A DNA stretch of 64,000 bases from NCBI GenBank assembly GCA_010015745.1, contig ML978262.1:40341-104340 (forward strand). The letters are read 5' to 3'. The notes under the pieces are model-generated. The model was not told where the DNA came from and ran no database searches. It saw nothing but the letters and a program-made list of their open reading frames with translations. The translations under genes and the position numbers were made by a program. Positions within the stretch are counted from its first letter, which is position 1. Each line of letters starts with the position of its first letter. The DNA is from Setomelanomma holmii. Taxonomy: Eukaryota; Ascomycota; Dothideomycetes; Pleosporales; Phaeosphaeriaceae. Positions 55,373-64,000 of this stretch are shown here, in pieces.

Positions 55373-55747
55373 GTGGTTGTAGAGATATCGCTGTTGGAAG
55401 GGGGTGGTTGTGGTGGAGGCCGGAGCGTGGCCGCGCTAGCCCCGAACTGGGTTTGTCCAGACTCCATGCAAGAATGGCCAGAATACGTGCGACAGAATAC
55501 ACAGGACAAGTTCTGGATGGAGAGCCAACCGGCGTTTCATGCATATGACTACGGCGCAAACATCGAAATCCATGTAACCGAGCAGATGCGGTCGGTGCCG
55601 AAAGAGACACGTCTCCAAAGAGCCGAAGATGACTCCGATTCCGGCAATGAGAGCATCTTCTCCGCAGGACATACAATGGTACCGGCCGGCAACAATCGAC
55701 CTGAAGGAATTACTCTGAGACTCCGCGTCGCTGAGCCTTCGCGTTGA
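55373..55747 (+). CDS. Hypothetical short frame, possibly a 3' exon
   Basis: The frame is 124 codons long; its second half, from PDSMQEWPEYVRQNTQDKFW through FHAYDYGANIEIHVTEQMR to the end, reads like protein. The first half is Gly-rich and may be intron: a TTTGTCCAG precedes ACTCCATGC at 55462 and would make a good acceptor. No upstream exon is found. It could be the remains of a gene whose 5' part is lost. No family is recognised. Confidence 0.35.
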   Translation: MVVEISLLEGGGCGGGRSVAALAPNWVCPDSMQEWPEYVRQNTQDKFWMESQPAFHAYDYGANIEIHVTEQMRSVPKETRLQRAEDDSDSGNESIFSAGHTMVPAGNNRPEGITLRLRVAEPSR

Positions 55748-56159
55748 TGACACGCAATGCTAGAGCTAAGACAAGCCCTGGTATGGAACACACTCCCGCA
55801 TGAGATCTACTGTATCCGCCGCAACACCAACGGCAGTTTGTCGGCCTTCAAGCAAGGATTTAAATAACTCAAGTCCAGCCAAACCGCTCGAATGACGACC
55901 TAAATCCAATACCACGAACTTTCACGATGCGTTTACAGCGAAGCAGAACGAGGACGGGCACAACGAGCATGGGCACAACGAGCATGGGCACAACGAGCAT
56001 GAGCACAGCAAGGACGGCGGTAGAACTACGGGCGTGCAACGTCCAGCACAGAGATGGTATCGCATCGAAAGTACAACAAAGACGAAATATGATAGCATGT
56101 CATAGCCTGCGCAAGCCTGCTTGAATCGATCTACGCTCATCATCCTATATCTTCCACTA
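55748..56159. other. Gap with a small tandem repeat
   Basis: About 410 bases between the short frame and the pogo-like transposase. Apart from the 15-bp repeat at 55956-56000 nothing is recognised. The right flank of the transposon should lie here, but no inverted end was identified. Confidence 0.4.
55956..56000. repeat. 15-bp tandem repeat, three copies
   Basis: GGGCACAACGAGCAT is repeated three times without change, followed by a diverged partial copy (GAGCACAGCAAGGAC). In the minus strand it reads as a Cys-Ser-Leu-Cys-Pro repeat, but no gene supports that. Confidence 0.9.
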
Positions 56160-58142
56160 CTACATCTGCGCCACTGGGGCTTTCCAAGCCTGTACTTCGC
56201 TCGTCCTCGCACCTGTAGCCTTTGGCTCCAAGGGTTTAGCTCTTTGTCCGCCTTCAGTAGCCTGTACTCGCGGTATCTTGGCCTTGGGTTGAGAGGGGCC
56301 AACGCCTTCCGCAACCTGTATGCCGCTTGCCCGCATTACCTTGACCTTTGATCCTGAGGGACCAGCGTCCGCAACCTGTTTGCTGGCCCTTACTACCTTG
56401 GCCTTCGATCCTGAGGGACCAGCGTCCGCCACCTGTGTGTTACTGGTCCGTGCTACCTTGGTCTTTGGCTCCAGCACCTCTGCGTCTTCTGCAGCACCCT
56501 TCCGCTTTCGGCCACGCTTCTTGCTTGTCGTAGCTTCTTCTACCTGCAGCGGAGTACTGGCAGCCTGTTTAGCCGCCTTAGCTATTCTCTCGGCTCTCTT
56601 AGCCTTTGTCTCAGCTTTCTTAGCCTCTTTTGCCTCATCCTCCGCTCGTGCAATCTGGAGGTCTTCAAACGTTATAACCTTGGCTCTCCCGAGTATCTTT
56701 GACTTGGTCGATCGTCGAGCTTTGCCCTCGTTATTTATTCCCTTTCAAAACCTATTCTGATCGCGAAGGAGGGCGTTCTTAGTGAAGACTGTTAGGGCGG
56801 CCTTAGAGACTTTCTGCTGTAACCTTTCTTTACGCTGGGTACTCGATTCGTCATTAGTCGTATGTTTAATCATATCAAGTAGCGACGTTAGTCCCTCTGA
56901 CGACACTGGTGTTGTAGGCGTCGGCAATGCTGCGTGTGGTAGACGAGACTCTACACTCTCATGAGCATTCGGAATGGTTACCGTTATTTCAACAGGCTTT
57001 GGCGGGTTCGGTGTATCTGCAAGGACTCTGTTGGGGTTGAATGGGAATAAACCGCTTCCTCTCCATGCAGCGAGAATATTCCTCTTCGTGAGCGCCCTTT
57101 CCCTCGCAGGACTGTATAGATATGTGAAATGCTGTTTGCCGATTGTACCTACTCCGCCTCGCTCTATTCGTTTAACCTGATCGCGGTAGGCTGCCTTTAG
57201 CGGGCCAAATGCTGCGACATCGCAGGGCTGGAGCTTATGGGATGTATGAGATGGCATGCGGCATAGCTTAATATTGTTCTTGAAACAGAACTCTATGACA
57301 TTGAGTGTCTCGTGTGTACCGCAACCGTCCTAGATAAGTATACGCAGTCTGCTATTTGCCTGTTGCTTAGTCTGGGGATCAAATACTTGCTTCAGCTACT
57401 GTAGGCTAATATATGAGTCGGTAAATCCTAAGTCAGATAACGCATAGATCTAACTAGGGGTAGGATGTGTGGTCTAATTAGCTCAGTGGGTTGAGGCGGG
57501 CCAGATTATTATGGGGTTTAGACACCTACCGGCGGCGGAGATACATTTAACAGCAGTTACTATAGTCCGCTTAACGCGTGCGCCTCTATAGCCGCGTATA
57601 TCGTTCTTACCAACGAGGACTTTGACAGAATTAAGCATGCTAAGCATCACTTCAGTCTCGTTCATGTTATAGACGTTCTCTGGAAGGACGTCTGGCTTAT
57701 GTAGCACTGGCTCAATTACCTCAAACTATTTAACGACCTTATCATAGATGTTATACTAGTTCTAGTCCTGCGGTCTGTTTTTTTTCGCAACGATCTCCGG
57801 CCGGCGTCTCTTGAACGGCTTTACCTAGTTTATGTGAGGCGGCTTCAGTGGTCTATCCGCTTTAGGTTGGTGGCGAGTAGCACTGAACGCTATGGCTGGT
57901 AGATACTTCATTCGTATAGGAAAGCTGAGGGCACTAGATTGTAGCACGAAATCGATGACGGCGTCCTCTTTGTAGGGGTAGAGGTATCGTTAGTCTACAG
58001 CTTTGGCTTCTTTTGAGGGTCGTCCGTTCGCACGATGAGTGACAGTAGAGAGAGGGACGTTACTAAATGCAGCTCGAGCAGTTAGTGTATCAGGAATGCC
58101 ATCAGGAAGGCTTTCCGCCAGTGCTTGACTGGCTTTATCCAT
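56160..58142 (-). pseudogene. Fot1/pogo-like transposase with many RIP-type stops
   Basis: Read from Met 58142: MDKASQALAESLPDGIPDTL, a HTH-type start with AAFSNVPLSTVTHR; then a region with stops; then LPENVYNMNETEVMLSML (first catalytic residue block, where Asp is expected but Asn is found), VKRTIVTAVKCISAAGRCLN, PIIIWPASTH, a shifted block with GTHETLNVIEFCFKNN, and MPSHTSHKLQPCDVAAFGPL, followed by KAAYRDQ and ERALTKRNILAAWRGSGLFP. A long basic tail carries a duplicated unit (QVADAGPSGSK, twice). In-frame stops occur where Gln or Trp is expected: VD-Q-RY, IN-W-VKPF, QD-W-N-W-YNIY, VK-W-FEV, LQ-W-LKQVF. All fit C-to-T at CpA on one or the other strand. Inverted ends were not found, so the element limits are unknown. 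Confidence 0.85.
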
Positions 58143-58739
58143 GTTACTGTCGCTTTCTATGGGATGAAGAGGACGAGGGCTGCTCAACCTGCAGCGAGCG
58201 CCAGTGAGGCCTAGTTCCTGGCAGCGAACAAAGGACACAAAGCTACTTCTAGATTTAGGCTTAACAAACTACACAAACAATGCAAACTAGATAAACATTA
58301 GTGTTCCTGCACTACAGATGAGATAAGAGCGCTAAAATTCAATACGTCCAAAGTTTTGGTGCTAATCCGAGAAGAGCTGAGCTAAAATTCCAAGAAGATC
58401 GTGAACCCAACTGCCGGTCGGCGAAACTCTCGGACTCCACCACCCTGCTTCCGATTGACCTGAGTTCTTGATGCCTGATTTTTCCATGACTATACTATCC
58501 TATGATAGTTCCGAAGCCCTAAGATGTATCGCTACTCGTTGTTAAACAGGGGAACAATGGCCAAAGAAGAATCTGACGCGAAGTTAAAATGATCGACAAC
58601 GACAGCAATACTGTGTATTTTTTCGCCATACGCTGGTATCTAGTGTAGAAAGGCTCAAAGAATTTATTGTGTCTAATCACTATAGCTCGATAGACTCGCA
58701 AAATAATGTTTAAGATATTTGACTGGGAGAAATCTCTCG
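58143..58739. other. Gap between transposase and acidic gene
   Basis: About 600 bases, probably holding the left end of the pogo-like element and the 3' flank of the next gene. CCGAGAAGAGCTGAGC and nearby ACTCTCGGACTCC are possible end fragments, but no matched pair was found. Confidence 0.4.
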
Positions 58740-60430
58740 TTACGTTGTGATGTTCGCTACGTCGTAGGGGATATTAGTAGGATTGTACGGTGCGTATAAA
58801 GTGGGAGAAGTTGGATGCTCTGGGACTTGACTCGTCGACTTCGTGCTGCTCTCCAGATTCTCTAAAATCGTCGAAGTGACCGATGGTGTCCGACCCTTTT
58901 GCCTCGTTGTGTCACGCTGCGTTGCAGCTGACCTTGGCACGCGAGCGGGTACAAGCTGTGCGGGAAGCACACTGCTCACTAGTAGCGGCGAGAGTTCGTC
59001 ATTAGAGCCATCAGAATCTTCGTGGTTTTCACCATCGGGTTTCTTGGGACGATGCCATGGCATCGGAGGTCCATCCGACGAGTCCGAGGAGTCGGAGTCA
59101 CTGTCGTTACTACTACTCTCACTGCCGCTGTCGCTGTTGCTATTTTCGCGTTCTTCTTCGCTGCTCTCTGAGCTTGCAGAGATATCATATCCGCCACTCC
59201 CGACACTATGAACAGATTTGTCGTCCGAGTCATGTTCTCGCTCTTGTCGCTTCTTCCTCTGAAGCTCTGCAACGTGCTCAAGGCCGATGCTATCTGTGTA
59301 AAGACTATCATAATCGCTCTCGTGTTCCTCATCAATAACATATGCTTGGTTTGGTTTTCGCGGAGGTGTTTCAGGATCCGCGTAAAGACTGTCATGATCA
59401 CTCTCATCTTCCTCGTCCACTTCCCGCAGGTTTCGAGGCCGGTCTCGAGCTTCTGGTGGTATAACGAGCATTTATTCATTGGCGTCAAAGTCGAACACAC
59501 TTCGAGCATCGTCTAGGTCTGTGGCTTGCTGTTCGACACGTCTACGTTCTTCTGTATCCAAACGTTCTTGTCGCCTCCTTTCATATGCGTCCACGAAATC
59601 TCGTCGTATGCTTTCCTCTGGTATTCTCCATTGTAGCCACAGCCTTTCCTCGGCGTCTACCCATTCTTGCTCACGAGTACGATCAGTGGCACTGAAATGC
59701 TTGCAGAATGGCGGGATCGTGGATCTATTGCGAAGCGCATCTATCGCATGCTTGCGGTGCTTACGAATATACCGTGATTTGATACGATTTCCCCAGACCG
59801 AGTTCAGGAGCCAACGCACGGGTCGAAGACGAGATGTGTCGTGTGCCCAGTCAAAGACGCAACCACCAATGACTGGAAGTAATGGTGGGGTATTTTCGTA
59901 AACCCAATTCGATGCGGCATCGCCTACGGCATCTGTGATGCGCCATTTGCGGCGCTGTTGTGTTCTTTTAGATCCTCGGTCACGCGGATTTTGCGGGCTG
60001 GCACTTCCTCAACATTCTGGTTGTTATCTTCTGCACGCCTACGCTTGTTTTGCATTCTTTGCTCATCTTGTTCGATAAAGTGTGCGTACGTGGGTGGGTA
60101 TTGCTTCGGCTGATCTGGCACAGCTCGACCGGTGCGAAGCAGGTAGCTGCGATATGTCTCGTCATTACAGTTTTTGAATTGATCTTCCGGGTGAGGTCCG
60201 ACGACGGGGCCTTCTACTTCATCCTCGGCTCCAGTAACACATTCAATTACCAGCTGGGAGATCTTCACACGTTGTCGTTTCGTAGCATTCGATCGTCGAT
60301 CACGATACTCCCATGGCCCTTTGTACTCTGGTGCGCCAGCAGCAAGCACGCTCGGTTTCGGATTGTAAAAGAGTGGGCGTTTATCACCGGGCAGGAAAGG
60401 GTAAGGTGGGTTAGCCGGATCCCACGACAT
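58740..60430 (-). pseudogene. Acidic low-complexity hypothetical protein, one frameshift and one stop
   Basis: From Met 60430: MSWDPANPPYPFLPGDKRPL, KGPWEYRDRRSNATKRQRV, TYAHFIEQDEQRMQNKRRRA. The frame breaks near 59955, where one lost base would join KEHN to RRKWRITDAVGDAASNWVY. It then runs through RPVRWLLNSVWGNRIKSRYI and a charged helix to VFDFDANE. A TAA (59472 region) stands between ANE and MLVIPPEARDRP in the same frame; CAA to TAA would explain it. The last part has two related units (DEEDESDHDSLYADPE and DEEHESDYDSLYTDSI) and a Ser/Asp/Glu run (SESSEEERENSNSDSGSESS), then a Pro/Thr tail. No family is recognised. It could also be two genes if the breaks are introns, which the sequence does not favour. 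Confidence 0.5.
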
Positions 60431-60915
60431 CTTGGATATTGAGGATGGATCGTCGGTCTCCCGAGACGGTCTTGTTTGCTGGTATGTGTAATGTGGTGAT
60501 CGGAGACATGTAGTGTGCACGCAATGGTGCCCGAGGACAAAGCGCAGAAGATGTGGTCAAAGATGGAAGGGACAAAGACTTGGTGGTGAAGACAATTGTG
60601 CATTGTAAACATTGTGTAAGTGCGAATTTGGCTACGACGTCGACAGGGGATCATTGCGAGTCAAGGATATCATTATACATAGCCAAAATTTGTCCATGTT
60701 TCAAAGTCATCACTCGTGCCCAGCCCAACTGCAACCCGTCACTAGCGTGAAATCAGATATCGAGTATCACTTATGAACGTTGACTGTCATACTGAGTACA
60801 TGATTCCTTGCTGGTAGCGCCACCGATTCCTGCAAGAGATTAAACCAAAGACAAATTCGCCGATGCAGCACTGTCCCTCCTTTCCATGCGGGATGACAAG
60901 AGCGATCGTGGTAGA
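60431..60915. other. Upstream region of the acidic gene, up to the hAT element
   Basis: Nearly 500 bases with no recognised feature other than the flank of the hAT insertion. Confidence 0.4.
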
Positions 60916-60936
60916 CACAGAGGTAAATAATCAATC
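60916..60936 (+). repeat. Left inverted repeat of the hAT element
   Basis: Begins CACAGAGGTAAATAATCAAT. The inner CAGAGG matches the C-A-G-N-G start usual for hAT ends, so the exact first base may be 60918. Confidence 0.7.
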
Positions 60937-61346
60937 ACTGTTGGACTGATTGATTGACTTGATTGATTTTTTCAATTCAATCAACTCAATCGATCCCTAT
61001 ACAAATTTGCAATTAACTCAATTACTGCAGTGAAGATTGATTAAGTTGATTGTCTTGATTAGTTTTCTGGTGAGATTTGTGAGGTTCTTGGAGTTGCTGT
61101 GAGGCTAATTTTGAGCAATCTTTTAGTGTTGAGGAGCGTCATCCCAACTTGTGTTAGCCTAATTTTCTATACAAAATACGTGCCCCCTGCGCGTACAACC
61201 ACCCTTGTAGTGCCTTTTAAACCTTTTTAAAACTCTTAACGCTGCCTTTGCCGCCTATACTAACGCGTTTTTTAGTGTTTAGAGTGCCTATTATAGCCAA
61301 ACGATCGCAAGCTCCTACTTCAAGCGCTTCCGCCGCCACCAAACGT

Positions 61347-63836
61347 ATGCGCCTATCTAGTGTATCAGCTCAGCGATCATCTCAGCGTCTATCGTCCCCC
61401 CGTGAAGCCCTGGCTGCTGCGATCTAGGCCACCGAGTCTATACAAACGTTTGAGTCGCAGTTCTTGGAGTCGCAACCTGAGGAGGCAATCGTCGCGCCTG
61501 CTGAGTGCAGCGTTGCTGGAACGGTGGCTACAAGCGCGGTTATTGCAGCTGAAGATAGAGACGAGGATGGAGATGAGGATGGAGATGGAGATAAGCCCCT
61601 CGCTGACGACTTTGAGGGCATCGATTGGACGCGTTTAGGAGCATTTATGAAGTCTCTCTTAACGCCCAAACGCAGCCAAAGCTGGATTTTTCGACATGGC
61701 TATCGTGTTGTTGAGCGCAAGGCTCCATCTCGCACCTGGTTTGTGTGCAAATTCTGCCATAAACACAAGCTTATTGACGCTGGCGGCCCGGGTTTGTTTA
61801 ACGTTACTAGAGCTACTTCATCAGCAGCAGCCCATCTTAGCTCCTCAAAACGCGGCTACGGCCTTACAAAAGATGGCCCAAAGGCTCGCCCACCTCTTTT
61901 AGGGCAGCTCTCATTGCGCGAGGCGTTCGGCGCTGGCCATTAGATCCCTCAGGCTGCCGCCAACGCAATGGGAAATTTCAACGTGCAAGGCTTTTGAACA
62001 GCAGCTGTCCTTTGGATCGTCGAGAACAACCATCCTCTGCGCGAGCTTTCAACACCAGCTTTCTGCAAGATGATGCGGTTTGCCAACCTAGAGGCGGAGG
62101 CAGCGTTGTGGGTAAGTTGACTAAGCGTTACTACCTTTGTATTAAAGCTCTACAAGTTTTTGCAGCCTAAAGTTGTCTAAGCCTTGTCAACAGCTGTTAG
62201 TAAGATCTATATAAGCTTTGACAGCTAGACAACTAAGGGCGGGAAACGTGGCTTTTACGGCGTTGTTGCTCACTTTGCTGACCCCTCTGGAGTAATACGC
62301 GACCTACCGATTGACCTACCTCAACTTAGAGGTGCTCATACAGGCGAAGCTATTGCAACAGCTTTCTCAACAACGCTCTCAGCGTTTGGAGTCACTGGTG
62401 ATCGTTTAGGTTACTTTGTACTCAACAACGCTGCTAATAATGACACCGCAGTTGCTGCTCTTGCCCTCCAATACAACTTCAACTCTACCTACCGACGCCT
62501 CCGTTGCGGTTGCCACACACTCAACCTTGTTAGCCAAGCCCTTATGTTTGGCAGCGATCAAGCCGCGTACGAGAACGCGCCTGAACACTATACAGAGGAG
62601 GAGTTGTACATAAGCGCCTGGCGGAGAGATGGCCCTATTGGAGTCCTTTTTGACGTTATCAACTACATCGAAACGCCGCAACAATATGAGCTCTTTCGAG
62701 AGTGCCAGTGCGCTGCCAACGCCCATCTACCTCACGATGAACAACCTAAACTGCTTGAACCAGTTAAGCCGGTTGTTACTCGATGGAACTCAGCTTACTC
62801 AGCTCTTGAGCGCGCCACCCGCTTGCAAGGCGCGTTTGATCGCTACGCTGAGCACCATATAAACAGGACTACACTTGAGGACTCAACCGCGCGGAGGCGT
62901 AACAATAAGCTGCCTGATGCACCAGGGTGGATGAGATCTGGTGGGCTTACTGCTGCTGATTGGGCAGTGATTACTGAGTATCAAGAGGCTCTAAAGCCGC
63001 TCAAAGAAGCAACTCAACGCCTTAAGGGCCGCGGCAAAGATGGCAAATACGGCGCCATTTACAAGATTATACTAGTATACGAACACGTCCTCAACTGCCT
63101 CGAAGAGCGCCTTCAATCGTACGGAGAAGTTGACTTCAACGCTCATGGTGAAGCCCTAGAGGACCATCTCAAAATAAACCTCAACGCTGCCTGGCGCAAG
63201 GCAAACGATTATTACTCCAAACTCGACACCACACCTATCTATTACGCTGCTGTTTGCCTTCATCCATACTACAAATACTACTGCGAGAACAGTTGGGCCA
63301 ACAAGCTAGGGTGGCTTGAACGGGCGAATGCTGGCTTCTAAGAGCTCTAGGCATCTTATAAACCTCAACAGCCGCGCTCGCCGCGCAGAGTTACACCTAT
63401 TGGCAGCTCAATTAACGAGGCAATTGGTGCTTACCTGCGCCGTGGCGGCAATAAAGAAACTCCACTTGATGAGTTTGAGGGCTGGAGACTCTATGAACCT
63501 GAGTGGACGGCGGCTCAATACAGGGCTGATGGCAACCCAGTCCTGTACTGGATACAATTACAGCCAAAATACCCTAATTTGTTGCAGTTTGCAATCGACA
63601 TTATGACTATCCCAGCATCAAGTTGCGATTGTGAGCGACTCTTCAACAAGTTAGGCGACCTACTTGAGGCCAAACGTCGCAATACTCGCAGTGAAGTACT
63701 TTCAGCTCTTCAGTTAGTACGCTCCTAGGTAAGAGCTGGCTTCAAGACACCATATACTGACGACGAGATGGGCGTTACCGACGAGGAGGTGATGAGAGAC
63801 TTTGGCATGTGTGAGTGGGATACTCCAACACTGTAA
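61347..63836 (+). pseudogene. hAT transposase with RIP-type stops
   Basis: Starts MRLSSVSAQRSSQRLSSPRE, although an earlier GTG-led frame could extend it. An acidic part (EDRDEDGDEDGDGD) precedes a BED-like zinc finger: WFVCKFCHKHKLIDAGG and AHLSSSKRGYGL. An intron at 62112-62165 (GTAAGT...TTGCAG) joins AALW to PKVV. The RNase H-like core follows with RGFYGVVAHFADPSG, RRLRCGCHTLNLVSQALM and VVTRWNSAYSALERATRL. The C-terminal dimerisation domain is WIQLQPKYPNLLQFAIDIMT, then IPASSCDCERLFNKLG. Stops at AAI-stop-ATES, VV-stop-ALST, DS-stop-TTK, GF-stop-EL-stop-ASY and RS-stop-VRAG stand where Gln or Trp is expected (CAA, CAG or TGG changed at CpA). A TGA after NVQGF is also present. The frame is otherwise continuous, so point mutation alone killed it. 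Confidence 0.85.
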
Positions 63837-63979
63837 TTTGTATGGCGCTCGATCTCCTTGGCATCAATCAATCAATCACTTGTTAATCAACTAAACAAAA
63901 ACACCCTATCAACTTAATCAATCCAATTAGAGGGCCTCTAAAACCCAATCAACTCAACTTAGGAGCGCAAGATTGATTG

Positions 63980-64000
63980 GATTGATTGTTTACCAGTGTG
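63980..64000 (-). repeat. Right inverted repeat of the hAT element
   Basis: Inward on the minus strand: CACACTGGTAAACAATCAAT. It pairs with 60916-60936 at 18 of 21 positions and ends on the last base of the window. Confidence 0.7.

Larger units (their letters stand above)
60916..64000 (+). mobile_element. hAT DNA transposon, nearly complete
   Basis: A 3085-bp element with a plus-strand hAT transposase and inverted ends at 60916-60936 and 63980-64000 (18 of 21 positions agree). Both ends are followed inward by many TTGATTGA/TCAATCAA subterminal motifs, which in hAT elements are often transposase-binding sites. The window stops at or within two bases of the right end, so the expected 8-bp target duplication cannot be checked. 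Confidence 0.8.

Noticed and set aside
60936..60960. CACTGTTGGACTGATTGATT as the left end of the hAT element
   Set aside because: It pairs poorly with the right end, whereas 60916-60936 pairs at 18 of 21 positions.
1..64000. tRNA, 5S rRNA or CRISPR arrays
   Set aside because: No cloverleaf-like sequence with A and B boxes, no 5S-like sequence and no spaced direct repeats were recognised by eye.

Overview
The window looks like the nuclear genome of a filamentous ascomycete (Pezizomycotina, possibly a dothideomycete; that rank is inferred). Coding exons are interrupted by short introns of about 47-121 nt with GTATGT/GTAAGT-type donors. The gene families are fungal: GH2 beta-mannosidase B, TCO89, SYLF-SH3 Ysc84/Lsb3, acetamidase-type amidase, DUF1996, DUF8021 and Fot1/pogo transposases. 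Many mobile-element stop codons sit where CAA, CAG or TGG would be expected, which is the CpA-to-TpA pattern of repeat-induced point mutation (RIP).

Layout. 1-5.5 kb: no recognisable gene. 5.5-8.1 kb: beta-mannosidase. 8.4-12.6 kb: a secreted DUF8021 gene cut off by a 5'-truncated pogo-like element. A second, degraded pogo-like element follows, with matched 44-bp inverted ends and a nested solo LTR, and the two elements share a single TA dinucleotide. 12.7-15 kb: a frameshifted hypothetical gene and an intact Ntn-hydrolase asparaginase. 15.2-19.6 kb: three related small cysteine-rich secreted protein genes (one broken) flanking an intact SYLF-SH3 actin-patch gene. 20.8-22.6 kb: amidase. 22.7-25.7 kb: two decayed genes, one of them DUF1996.

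26.7-43.4 kb is the conserved, mostly intact core: a disordered basic protein, the TORC1 subunit Tco89, a small GPI-type wall protein, an F-box protein, a B3/B4 tRNA-editing-like protein, a short charged protein and a zinc-finger/glutamine-rich protein. 43.8-46.3 kb: an ABC-F ATPase gene with frameshifts. 48-49.8 kb: a three-TM protein and a repeat-containing hypothetical protein.

49.9-64 kb is again repeat-rich: a Tad-like LINE lacking its reverse transcriptase, an FtsJ-type methyltransferase gene (intact), a heavily mutated Fot1/pogo transposase, a broken acidic low-complexity gene, and an almost complete hAT element whose right inverted repeat ends at the last base of the window.

The most distinctive content is the trio of small cysteine-rich secreted proteins. 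They share cysteine spacing and intron positions and sit among transposon-damaged genes. This is typical of fast-evolving accessory or effector-like loci, but the function is unknown.
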